A DNA stretch of 64,000 nucleotides from CAZQHK01 sp964593455 (GTDB taxonomy: Bacteria > Muiribacteriota > CAYSPT01): NCBI GenBank assembly GCA_964593455.1, contig CAZQHK010000013.1:1-64000 (forward strand), given 5' to 3'. Below are positions 33,199-42,500 of this stretch, in pieces. The notes beneath the pieces were generated by a model. The model was not told where the DNA came from and ran no database searches. It saw nothing but the letters and a program-made list of their open reading frames with translations. Each line of letters opens with the position of its first letter. Positions within the stretch are counted from its first letter, which is position 1. A program made the translations under genes and the position numbers.

Positions 33199-34035
33199 AT
33201 GAAGATATTCGTTTCTGCCGATTACGAAGGGACCCTGGGGGGAGCCTCGTGGAGGGAGGAGAAAACAAAACGCATTTTGGAAGAAGTACAACTGTTTATC
33301 GAAGCGCTCAAAGAGACAGGGATATGGAACCAGGTCGAGACGGTTACTATCTGCGATTCCCACGGTCGGGGAGAAAATATCGATTATACCGATTTTTCCA
33401 AAAAACTCGATGAAAAAGTATCGCTTATTTCTGGCCCGATCAAGCGCTATTTCATGATGGAGGGAATAGATCGAGGATACGACTGCGTGGTATTTCTCGG
33501 CTATCATAGCCGGTCGGGAGAGATAGCCGGATCCATGGACCACACCTACGCCGGTGGTAGCATTTATCGTGTGTCCTTGAACGGATCCCCGGTTGGCGAG
33601 ATGGAACTTAACGCCTATCTGGCCGGCTATTACGGAGTACCCATAGCTCTGGTGAGCGGTGATGAAACTTTGGCCTCCCAGGTGCGGGACTTTTTGGGTA
33701 AGCGATTTCCCACCGTGGTAGTGAAACGGGCCGTCAGTCGCTACTGTTCAGAATTTTTTGCCCTGGCTGAGGTTAAGAAACGGTACACGAATAGCATACG
33801 TCAGGCTTTTAAAACCGGAAAGACATGGAAGATAAGAAAGCTCAAAGGAGAGATAGAATTGGTCATCGAGTTTACCACCACTTCACGATGTGATCTGGCC
33901 TCGATTATCCCTCACATGGAACGAATAAACGGGTATTCAGTCAGATACCGGGATAATGATTACGATCGCGTTTTTCGTATGCTTGACACTGCTATGATGG
34001 TGGCACGCACTGAGTATTTTATCGAGAGGAAATAA
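33199..34035 (+). CDS. M55-family peptidase (DppA-like D-aminopeptidase)
   Basis: A 278-residue zinc peptidase of family M55. The metal and active-site pieces are in place: SADYEG at the N-terminus (Asp8 and Glu10 positions), CDSHGRG, FLGYHSRSG, MDHTY and GEMELNAY. DppA-type enzymes remove D-amino acids from short peptides such as peptidoglycan fragments. Cytoplasmic, with no signal peptide. The ATG at 33199 is preceded by AAAGGAG. It stands about 80 bases upstream of the MEMO-family gene. Confidence 0.9.
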   Translation: MKIFVSADYEGTLGGASWREEKTKRILEEVQLFIEALKETGIWNQVETVTICDSHGRGENIDYTDFSKKLDEKVSLISGPIKRYFMMEGIDRGYDCVVFLGYHSRSGEIAGSMDHTYAGGSIYRVSLNGSPVGEMELNAYLAGYYGVPIALVSGDETLASQVRDFLGKRFPTVVVKRAVSRYCSEFFALAEVKKRYTNSIRQAFKTGKTWKIRKLKGEIELVIEFTTTSRCDLASIIPHMERINGYSVRYRDNDYDRVFRMLDTAMMVARTEYFIERK

Positions 34036-34116
34036 CTGTTTTGCTTTCTGCGCTTAGATTTTTCCGGTATCACCCGGCCAGAGCATGCTAGAATAGTACA
34101 GAAAGGAAGCTGAACC

Positions 34117-34989
34117 ATGGAGAGAGAGCCGGTCCGGGCCGGTTCATTCTACCCGGCCAACCCCGATACCCTTCAATCGGAGATAAAACGAGCGTTTACC
34201 GGAAAATTGGGACCAGGTACACTTCCCGGAGATTCAGGTAAAGGCCGGACAATACGAGGTGCGGTTGTTCCTCATGCCGGGTATGCCTACTCAGGAGCAG
34301 TAGCGTCCTGGGTCTATTCCCGGCTTATTGACGATGGTATCCCCACTACCTTCGTTATTGCCGGCCCGAATCATACCGGTTTGGGAAAACCGGTCTCGGT
34401 CTATCCTTCCGGCCGGTGGCTAACTCCCCTGGGAGCAATTCAGATCGATTCACAACTGGCTGAAGCGGTCATTGCCGGAGGTGGGGGGGAAAGCGACACA
34501 TCCGGGCATCTGCAGGAACATTCGATTGAAGTACAGCTACCATTTCTGCAGTTCATCGCTGACGATTTCAAGATCGTACCAATATGTATGAGGGACCAAT
34601 CCATGGACCAGGCCGAAGCGCTCGGCAAAGCGGTGGCTCAAGCCGCCAGGAAACTGGACCGTGATATTGTTTTTCTGGCTTCCAGCGATTTCACGCACGC
34701 CGGGTTATGGTACATGCAAATTCCTCCATCAGGACAGAGAGTCGACCAGTTTGCCAGGCAGCAGGACCACAAAGCAATCGATCAGATCATGGCTCTAAAA
34801 CCCGATGGCTTATTGACTACGGTAGATAAACACAATATCTCTATGTGCGGGTGCGGTTGTGTGGCGGCCATGCTGGTTTTTGCCGGGGAATCTGGCGGTT
34901 CCCGGGCCGAGCTCCTTAAATACGCCACATCGTACGATATATCACCTGATGACGCTGCGGTGGGATACGCCGCCATCCTGGTAACGTGA
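34117..34989 (+). CDS. MEMO1-family protein (AmmeMemoRadiSam system protein B)
   Basis: A 290-residue MEMO-family protein. It opens REPVRAGSFYPANPDTL and carries the conserved histidine motifs VVPHAGYAYSG, AGPNHTGLG, EHSIEVQLPF and SSDFTHAG. The fold resembles non-haem iron dioxygenases, and bacterial members belong to the three-part AmmeMemoRadiSam system; the AMMECR1 and radical SAM partners are not in this window. A good AGAAAGGAAG ribosome site precedes the ATG. The reaction is not established. Confidence 0.92.
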   Translation: MEREPVRAGSFYPANPDTLQSEIKRAFTGKLGPGTLPGDSGKGRTIRGAVVPHAGYAYSGAVASWVYSRLIDDGIPTTFVIAGPNHTGLGKPVSVYPSGRWLTPLGAIQIDSQLAEAVIAGGGGESDTSGHLQEHSIEVQLPFLQFIADDFKIVPICMRDQSMDQAEALGKAVAQAARKLDRDIVFLASSDFTHAGLWYMQIPPSGQRVDQFARQQDHKAIDQIMALKPDGLLTTVDKHNISMCGCGCVAAMLVFAGESGGSRAELLKYATSYDISPDDAAVGYAAILVT

Positions 34990-35003
34990 CGGAGGGAAAT
35001 ATT

Positions 35004-35765
35004 ATGAGCAAGCGTTTTATTTTTATCCTGCCCGTGCTGGCAGCAATATGCGTTCTTGTAACCGGGCCGGTTCTCGCTTTTTTCTGCCCTAACTGTGGAG
35101 ATGGTTTCACTGCCGGTGAAAAATTCTGCAGCAACTGCGGGTTACCGTTGCATGATCTGCAGGAGTTTATAAAAACCTACCGCCAGCATACCCAACAGCG
35201 TTCGAGTACAATCGTTTTCCAGAACAACCAACCTGAGGCCGAAAACCCGATCACTCCAGCCAAACCGGTCGAAGCCGTACCGGAACAAATTCCCATCGTA
35301 CCTGTGGATAAAACTCAGGCCGAAACGGTTGTCATTGAACCCCAGAGACAACCAGTACGCCCTGTGAAGCCGGTCGTTGAGCCGGCCCCTGCTACCGGCG
35401 CCATGGAGATAATGCTTCTTTTCCAGGGTAGTGATCCGGAAAAATACTCAAAAAGCGGCCGTGTGTATATCAATGATAAACTCATCGGTTCAATCTACAT
35501 GATTTCCGCGGCCGAGATGGCGGAAAAAGGAGGCTATTCAACAAAACTGTTCGGTTATGCGACCGGTCTTTCAAGTAAGCGATACTACCGGTCCAATACA
35601 ACAAAAATCCCGGAAGGAACTTATCAGGTTAAAGTAATTCTGAAAAAGAAGGGATTCTTGCGGAGCAGCAATCGGCAGAAGGTATGGAAAACAGTTACCA
35701 TCAAAGCAAAGAAAGAAGAAAAGCTATTCTACTCATGGGGAGACAGCCAGGAGTTCGGCCAGTAA
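35004..35765 (+). CDS. Exported zinc-ribbon protein (hypothetical)
   Basis: A 253-residue protein starting at an ATG with GGAGGG upstream, 15 bases after the MEMO gene. A signal peptide or anchor (to about residue 26, VTGPVLA then FF) leads directly into a zinc ribbon (Cys28, 31, 42 and 45; FFCPNCGDGF and FCSNCG). A Pro/Val/Glu-rich linker of about 80 residues and a C-terminal domain (AMEIMLLFQGSDPEKYSKSG onward, ending in basic strands) follow. A zinc ribbon just outside the membrane is unusual, since most are cytoplasmic. The C-terminal domain is not recognised. Confidence 0.75.
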   Translation: MSKRFIFILPVLAAICVLVTGPVLAFFCPNCGDGFTAGEKFCSNCGLPLHDLQEFIKTYRQHTQQRSSTIVFQNNQPEAENPITPAKPVEAVPEQIPIVPVDKTQAETVVIEPQRQPVRPVKPVVEPAPATGAMEIMLLFQGSDPEKYSKSGRVYINDKLIGSIYMISAAEMAEKGGYSTKLFGYATGLSSKRYYRSNTTKIPEGTYQVKVILKKKGFLRSSNRQKVWKTVTIKAKKEEKLFYSWGDSQEFGQ

Positions 35766-35774
35766 TCTTTTTAT

Positions 35775-37382
35775 TTATTCCTCAAAACCACCCAGCCGGT
35801 CTGAAAGCTCTTTAAAAACCCGGCTGTATTCCGGATTCCCACCATCCAGTTCCAGAGCTCGCTGGATGTAGCGTTGAGCCTGCTCGAATAATCTTAACCT
35901 CATGTAACTGATACCAAGCAGAAACTGGGCTTCCGCGTTATCGGCATCAATTTTAACCGACTGCTGAAGTTTTAACCGGGCTCCTTCGAGATCACCCTTA
36001 TCCAGGAGCTCTCTTCCCACGTTAAATAAGACATTCGAGTTTTCGTCAGGCATCCTGAGCAACTCGCGGTACGCGTAATCGCGAAACTCGCTGTAGAACG
36101 GTTGCCACCTCTTTTCGCCGGCCATTATGGCAAAAGCCTGCAGATATGTCTTTCCTTCCAGAAGATTGTCAACAACCACCCGGACTGCTTCATAACCGCC
36201 TTTGAGAGAGATAAAACTCTGCAGCATTCCAACCTCTACCAGATCGCAGGTTTTGAACTTCTCGTCTTTGCCGATAAAATCGAATCCCCTGATAATATTC
36301 TCGAAGTTCTTACCCCAGATCTCCTCATCTATAGAGATGGCAGCAACCGCTTCTTCGACTTTACTTTTCCGGTCCTGCTCTTTGGCCACATCACGGATGA
36401 TCTGCCGCAGCCAACTCGGCTGTTTGGTCAATAACTTATTCCATTCGATCATCAAATTGATCATTTCCCCCCGGAGCACCACGGCAGAATTACTATCTTC
36501 CTCCAGGGCTTTTTCTACCAAAATCAGTAGTCTTGCCTGCCCTTCGCCCTGAATATCAACAGCCACCATCTTGTCGCCGAACGCAAACCCCTCCGACTCT
36601 GCAAACTCAACTGTCACTCCTGTTGCTTCAGGAAACGTCAAACCGCTTTTTTCATAGGAAGTTTGGAGCAGGCTGAGTATCTGATCGGGAAGTGTTTTTT
36701 TGAATTCCAGCATTTCCATGGTATTGGACTGAGGCCCGGTGTAAGAGCCCAGTGCCCACGTAATCCGGCCGCCGCTGCCGGCCGCCGACGGTGCCTCCAC
36801 TTCCGCCGTTATTTTCCCTTCCCGCATATCATCTACATAGAAATCCGGTTTCATGCTCTCCGCCAAATCTTCGAGAGCCATCTCATCATCATCATCATCT
36901 GCAAATCCCTTGACATCGGGTCCAGGGTTCGGGTTTTCCCACTTCAAGCGGACAGAAACCCGGTGAGTGCTTTCTTCAAAAAACAATTTTACAGAGGCAG
37001 GCTTAATACTTTCAACCACCATTTCGCCGAGCCTTGTCCCCGGAACATAGGTGTCTACCACGCCGGAAACCTGGTCATGAATAGTGGCGAAAACCGCTTT
37101 ATCTTCATGGGTGACGATATTGATCACATCGTAGCGTTCAATGTACTCTTTAAAACGTTTATAGCGGCTCTCCAGCTCCGTTTCCGGCAGAAATTCTTCC
37201 AACTCCTCTTCAGCTGTCCCGGTTACCTCACGGTCCGGAGGAGTGGTTGAAACATGAACAACACCATTTTCATCGACATACTGATAGAGAACTGCCATAG
37301 ACGATGGCACCATAACGAGAACAAACCCTAACAAAGTACCCAACATCAATCCTATTTTAAAATGAGTGTCGGCCAGACGCAT
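35775..37382 (-). CDS. Exported TPR protein with N-terminal DUF4124-like segment
   Basis: A 535-residue protein with a signal sequence (to about 30), then a DUF4124-like stretch (YQYVDENGVVHVSTTPP), a long middle region without recognised motifs, and TPR repeats at the C-terminus (ELLDKGDLEGARLKLQQSVK, LLGISYMRLRLFEQAQRYIQ). It is probably a periplasmic scaffold. It converges on the zinc-ribbon gene with a 9-base gap. A possible promoter on the minus strand (TTGATC, 17 bases, TATGCT) lies upstream near 37415-37445. Confidence 0.75.
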   Translation of the reverse strand: MRLADTHFKIGLMLGTLLGFVLVMVPSSMAVLYQYVDENGVVHVSTTPPDREVTGTAEEELEEFLPETELESRYKRFKEYIERYDVINIVTHEDKAVFATIHDQVSGVVDTYVPGTRLGEMVVESIKPASVKLFFEESTHRVSVRLKWENPNPGPDVKGFADDDDDEMALEDLAESMKPDFYVDDMREGKITAEVEAPSAAGSGGRITWALGSYTGPQSNTMEMLEFKKTLPDQILSLLQTSYEKSGLTFPEATGVTVEFAESEGFAFGDKMVAVDIQGEGQARLLILVEKALEEDSNSAVVLRGEMINLMIEWNKLLTKQPSWLRQIIRDVAKEQDRKSKVEEAVAAISIDEEIWGKNFENIIRGFDFIGKDEKFKTCDLVEVGMLQSFISLKGGYEAVRVVVDNLLEGKTYLQAFAIMAGEKRWQPFYSEFRDYAYRELLRMPDENSNVLFNVGRELLDKGDLEGARLKLQQSVKIDADNAEAQFLLGISYMRLRLFEQAQRYIQRALELDGGNPEYSRVFKELSDRLGGFEE

Positions 37383-37485
37383 AGTCGTCCACCCCGCCTT
37401 GCTTTTTCTATATAAAGCATATCAGATAGCTATCATACGATCAACTGCAGTGCCTGTTAGCCGTCTTTCCCAAAATATTTTAACA

Positions 37486-37494
37486 TGGTATAAT
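37486..37494 (+). promoter_or_regulatory. Extended -10 promoter of rocD
   Basis: TGGTATAAT: a perfect -10 box with the extended TG element and a weak -35 (TTTCCC) 17 bases upstream. About 45 bases of leader precede the rocD ATG, which has GGAAGGGA upstream. Confidence 0.55.
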
Positions 37495-37546
37495 TTATGC
37501 CTCATATTACTCGTAACGTAACACTCGTCGGAAGGGATGTATTTTC

Positions 37547-38758
37547 ATGGGTTCCCCTGCCGGAAGCAGTTATTTTATCGAGCTCGATGAGACCTTTGGG
37601 GCTCACAATTACAAGCCGCTCGACATTGTCATCTCCCGAGCCAAAGGCTGTAAGGTATGGGATCCGGAAGGACACGAGTACTACGATTTTTTAAGCGCCT
37701 ATTCAGCCGTAAATCAAGGGCACTGTCATCCCCGGATCATTAAGGCCGCCAAACAGCAGCTCGATCAGGTTACTCTTACTTCGCGCGCATTCAGGAACAA
37801 CCGTATGGGACCGTTTCTAAAAACTCTTTGCGGGATCGCCGGCTATGACATGGCTCTGCCTATGAACTCGGGAGCGGAAGCCGTCTCAACGGCCCTCAAA
37901 CTGGTCCGGAGGTGGGGATACCGGGTCAAGGGAATCCCCAAGGATAAAGCAAACGTAGCGGTATGCTCGGGGAACTTCCACGGCCGTACGATTACCATTG
38001 TCGGGTTTTCTTCGGAGGAGCAGTACCGGGCTGATTTCGGTCCGTTTACCCCGGGTTTTACCAGCGTGACCTATGGTGACATAAATGACCTGAAGAAAGC
38101 ATTGGGGGACACCACATGTGCCTTCATGGTTGAACCAATCCAGGGTGAAGGCGGTATAATCATGCCACCCGAAGGATATCTCAGCGCCGCCCGCAAGCTC
38201 TGCCGGGAACGAAATATTTTGTTTGTGTTGGACGAGATACAGACCGGCCTCGGCCGGACCGGTCGAATGTTTTGTTTCGAACATGAGATCGATGCCAGAC
38301 CAGACGTGCTCATCCTCGGTAAAGCTCTCGGGGGAGGAGTGGTGCCGGTATCGGCGGTCCTGGCCAACCGCGAGATCATGGAATTGTTCCGGCCCGGCGA
38401 TCACGGTAGCACATTTGGCGGAAATCCCTTCGCTTGTGCAGCCGGTATTGCCGCTCTGGAAGTTATCGTTGAAGAGCGGCTCCCGGAACGATCCATGAAG
38501 CTGGGAACTTACCTGATTAAACAGCTCCAGGCTATACATTCAGACTCAGTAGTTGAAGTACGTGGAAAAGGTCTGCTCATCGGAATAGAGCTTAATCGGC
38601 CGGCACGTGGCTTGTGTGAGGCGCTTTTACATCGCGGCGTCTTGGCCAAGGAAACCCATGAAATGGTCTTACGGTTGGCGCCACCCCTGATTATTACCCG
38701 CGAGGAGCTGGACGAGGTCATCGAGCGGATACGGCAAGCGCTGGCCAGCGACTGGTAA
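37547..38758 (+). CDS. rocD: Ornithine-oxo-acid aminotransferase
   Basis: A 403-residue class III PLP aminotransferase, best matching ornithine aminotransferase (ornithine plus 2-oxoglutarate to glutamate semialdehyde plus glutamate). Visible: the substrate-side AHNYKPLDIVISRAKG, MNSGAEAVSTALKL, FHGRTI, the PLP-binding VLDEIQTGLGRTG and the Schiff-base lysine in LILGKALGGG, with STFGGNP after it. The length is standard. It appears monocistronic, with its own promoter. Related acetylornithine or other omega-aminotransferases are possible but the N-terminus favours RocD. Confidence 0.9.
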   Translation: MGSPAGSSYFIELDETFGAHNYKPLDIVISRAKGCKVWDPEGHEYYDFLSAYSAVNQGHCHPRIIKAAKQQLDQVTLTSRAFRNNRMGPFLKTLCGIAGYDMALPMNSGAEAVSTALKLVRRWGYRVKGIPKDKANVAVCSGNFHGRTITIVGFSSEEQYRADFGPFTPGFTSVTYGDINDLKKALGDTTCAFMVEPIQGEGGIIMPPEGYLSAARKLCRERNILFVLDEIQTGLGRTGRMFCFEHEIDARPDVLILGKALGGGVVPVSAVLANREIMELFRPGDHGSTFGGNPFACAAGIAALEVIVEERLPERSMKLGTYLIKQLQAIHSDSVVEVRGKGLLIGIELNRPARGLCEALLHRGVLAKETHEMVLRLAPPLIITREELDEVIERIRQALASDW

Positions 38759-38891
38759 ACCGCTTGCTGCTTTCCCTCATCATACAACCTGGACTCATCG
38801 ATAGGCCAGTCAATACAATTCTCAATACCACATACCGTTTTGCCGATAAGGGTAGTGCAACAGAAATGTGCCGTCGAGGAGGAAGAAATCC

Positions 38892-39374
38892 GTGAAGATT
38901 TTCAAGCGTGCACGATTGGGACTTAGTTTTGTCCTGCTTACCGTCCTCATTACCGGATGTCTCGGCAACAACTATTATCCCGAGACTCCTGTCGGGCATT
39001 TCCGGCTGGCCGACCAATATATGCAGGCGCAAGATCACCAGGATGCGATAACGGTTTACGAGCGGATAGTTCTCACCTACGCCGGCACCGTGCACGCCGA
39101 CCAGGCTAATTTCGAGATAGCACAGGTTTACCGCGGGTTTATCCGGGATTTTGATTCGGCCGCCAACTACTATAGCCGGGTTCTCTACGAAGATCCTTCA
39201 TCAATGTGGGATTCTGAAGCGCTTTACCAGATGGCCGGACTGTATGAACGTGACATCCTGGATTTCAGTAAAGCGAAATTGATGTACTCGCGTCTAATGC
39301 AGGAATATCCGGAAAGTGATCACCGTAACGAAGCTCTCTCAGCCATTCACCGGATTCAAGGCATGGGCTACTAA
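38892..39374 (+). CDS. TPR lipoprotein (BamD/tol-associated-like)
   Basis: A 160-residue lipoprotein. The GTG at 38892 has GGAGG nine bases upstream and yields a lipoprotein signal (FVLLTVLITGC, lipobox LITG-Cys). TPR-like pairs follow (HFRLADQYMQAQDHQDAITVYERIV, and YQMAGLYERDILDFSKAKLMYSRLM) as in BamD or YbgF-like envelope proteins. It would sit in the outer or cytoplasmic membrane facing the periplasm. It is shorter than BamD, so a general scaffold is equally likely. The longer GTG start at 38868 lacks a ribosome site. Confidence 0.8.
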   Translation: MKIFKRARLGLSFVLLTVLITGCLGNNYYPETPVGHFRLADQYMQAQDHQDAITVYERIVLTYAGTVHADQANFEIAQVYRGFIRDFDSAANYYSRVLYEDPSSMWDSEALYQMAGLYERDILDFSKAKLMYSRLMQEYPESDHRNEALSAIHRIQGMGY

Positions 39375-39440
39375 TCTATCCTGTTTGAGCTATGTTGCCA
39401 ACATCTCCGCTATATCATTATGAAGTATAAGAGTTATCTA

Positions 39441-39469
39441 TTGTCCGAAACCCTCAAGGCTGATAGAAT
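39441..39469 (+). promoter_or_regulatory. Promoter of the giant adhesin-like gene
   Basis: TTGTCC, 17 bases, TAGAAT. Predicted start near 39476, a leader of about 110 bases that contains an inverted repeat. Confidence 0.45.
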
Positions 39470-39501
39470 TTGCTCGGGTAATTTCACTGCTAATGCGGGT
39501 T

Positions 39502-39560
39502 AACCCGAAAAATGCAGTTGGCTTCGTCTGATGCAGAATGTCTACTACAGTTTCCGGGTT
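39502..39560. repeat. Inverted repeat in the leader of the giant gene
   Basis: AACCCGAAAAATGCAG (39502-39517) pairs imperfectly with CTACAGTTTCCGGGTT (39545-39560). The arms resemble the palindrome at 6011-6036. The loop contains an 18-bp stretch (39519-39536) found in reverse orientation at 63906-63923. Confidence 0.5.
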
Positions 39561-39585
39561 AATGATGAATGGGGAGGACATTTCA

Positions 39586-42500
39586 TTGTCGATTGGGTGG
39601 CGGCGCTTTGCAGTTGGGATCGTGCTGATCGTGGTATTGCTCGGTCCTCCGGGTACCGGAATCGTGCTGGCCACAGATTTTTACATCGAGTCTATTCCTG
39701 AAAACTCGGTTTCCGATACCCTTGTCGGTACTATTGTGGATGCCCCGGGAACTCCCCAATTCAGGCACAACGACGACAGCCTTCAAGCGACCAGTGAAGA
39801 CGGTTTTTGGACTATAATTACCGGCGCCAACGTCTTTTATATCAAAACCACTCCCACTCCCGTGGATTATGAAACCTATGACAGCGCCGGAGACCATTCT
39901 CAGGATTACACGATTTACGACGGCAGCACCGACAATATCGTTTCCATCATTGTCAGTGATGTCAATGAAGCCCCGGCAGCCGGAGATTTCACCGTCACGA
40001 CTACCGAGGATGCCGCGTATTATGTTATAGATATGGACGCCGAGACTTCTCTGACAGACCCTGAAGACGATGAACTTGATTTCAATATCTACAACGTCAT
40101 CCTGGGGAGCTCCGGTAATCTGTATCAGTTCGACAGCACCCAACCGGACAACATCGGCACCGAATTAACGACGAACCCGTCCGGCACCACCGTAACGGCT
40201 TCCGACGGAACCAACAAAGTGGTCTTCGTTCCCGCCACCGATGTCAACGGGACAGATGTAGGAAGCTTTACATTTAAAGCGTTAGAGACCGGCACCGAGG
40301 ATGCCTTCGAGTCGAACACGGCCACCGCCACCATTGATATCAGTTCCATTAACGATGCGCCGGTCAACAGTGTCCCAGGATTTCAAAACACCGACGAAGA
40401 TATTGCTCTGCTCTTCTCCAGCGGTAACGGTAACTTGATCTCCACCAACGACGTGGATGCCGGTGGAAACCAGGTCCAGGTACAGCTCGTTGCCACCGAT
40501 GGCACAAGCACGTTAAACGGAACCACCGGCCTTGTTTTTTCCGAAGGTGACGGCACCGCCGACACCGACATGACATTCATCGGAACCCTAACCGATATCA
40601 ACAACGCTTTGAACGGTCTGGCCTTTACTCCCGATACCGATTTCGACGGCGCTACCACCATTCAACTTATCACCAATGATCTTGGCAACTCCGGGACAGG
40701 CGGCGCTTTAAGTGATACGGACTTCGTCACCATCACGGTCAACAACGCGAACGATTCACCCGTGCTCAATAACTCGGTTACTATGGAACTGTCAGCTATC
40801 GATGAGGATGTGTCTGAAGGTCAAAACGGCGGTAGCCTGGTCTCTTCCATCCTTGGTACCGGCGCCGGCGGCAATCCCATTAGCGACGTGGACAGCACGG
40901 TGGTAGAGGGTCTGGCGGTAACCGCCGCAGACGATACCAACGGGACCTGGCAGTACACCGTCAATGACGGGCTCACCTGGTCAGCCTTCGGGGTTGTGGC
41001 CGAGAGCAGCGCCGTGCTCATCACGGCCACCGCCAATGACAGTATCCGCTTCCTGCCTGATACCGACTGGAACGGAACCGCGGAAATTACCGTCAAAGCC
41101 TGGGACACAACCGATGGAAACACTTCCGGCACCACCGGCGTTGATGTGTCAACCGGCGGTGGTACAACCGCATACAGCACCGCCGGCGCCACCGTAAGTA
41201 TTACCGTTAACGCCATCAACGATCCGCCGGTCAACTCCGTTCCCGTTTCCCAAAGCACACCGGAAGATACTCCCCTGACGCTTGGCGGCGGCACGGCTAT
41301 CAGCGTAACCGACAGCGACGCCGGAGGCAGCGACCTGGAAATCACGCTGACGGCTACCAACGGCATTGTTACCCTGGGTGACGCCGGAGCCATCACTATC
41401 ACAGGCGGCGGCGATGGATCAGCTGCTATTACCTTCACGGGTACCATCGCTGATCTCAACACCGCTATAGACAGCCTGATTGTGACTCCCACCGCTAATT
41501 TTGACGGTACCGCCAGTCTGCAGGTGGCCTCCAACGACATGGGGAACACCGGCGGGGGAGGATCGAAAAGCGACACCGATACGGTGGATATCACAGTGGT
41601 CAATGAGAACGATGCACCGGTACTGGATTCAAGCGGTGATCCCTCCATGTCCGCCACAACTGAAGATAGTGTGACCAATGTTGGCGATCTACTTTCCGCC
41701 ATTATCAGCACCCTGGGCGGCAATAAAATTACCGATCAAGACTCGGCATCCGTGGAAGGTGTGGCCATTATCGCCACCGCCGGCAATGCGTTGTTCGAAT
41801 ACTCTATCGATAATGGGAGCAACTGGAGTAGTGTGGGTACCACTTCTTCCACCCAGGCACTCCTCCTGAGGGACGAAGACAAGGTCAGGTATATTCCCGA
41901 CGGACAGAACGGTGAGACCGCCAGTTTCACGTTCCGGGCCTGGGACCAGAGCGGCGCAACCGCGGACCAGCAGGGTACGAAAACCAATATCGACAGCACT
42001 GGTACCGGAGGCACCACCCCTTTCAGCGACGATACCGAAACCGTGACTATCGTGGTGACCGACGTCAACGACGCACCGGTGACCGACAATAGCGGGAACA
42101 TGAATCTGACGGGGATCACTGAGAACGCAACCAACCCAGCTGGTGATACAGTAGCTAACATCATCGCCACCAGCACGGCCAACGGGGGTGACGCCATCAC
42201 CGACGTTGATTCCGGAGCGCCGGAAGGCATGGCTATTTTCGGAGCTACCGGCAACGGAAGCTGGCAGAAATCAATTGACGGGGGAAGCAACTGGACCACC
42301 GTCGGCACGGTCAATACCGACGTCGCTCTTCTTCTCCGGGATAATGACATGCTCCGTTATGTGCCCGATAATCAGAACGGCGAAACCGCCACCGTGTCGT
42401 TCTATGCCTGGGACCAGTCAACCGGCTCCTACGGAAGTAAAGTAGACGCCACGACCCGGGGCGGCACGACTCCATACAGCGCCGACGGGGAGACGGCCTC

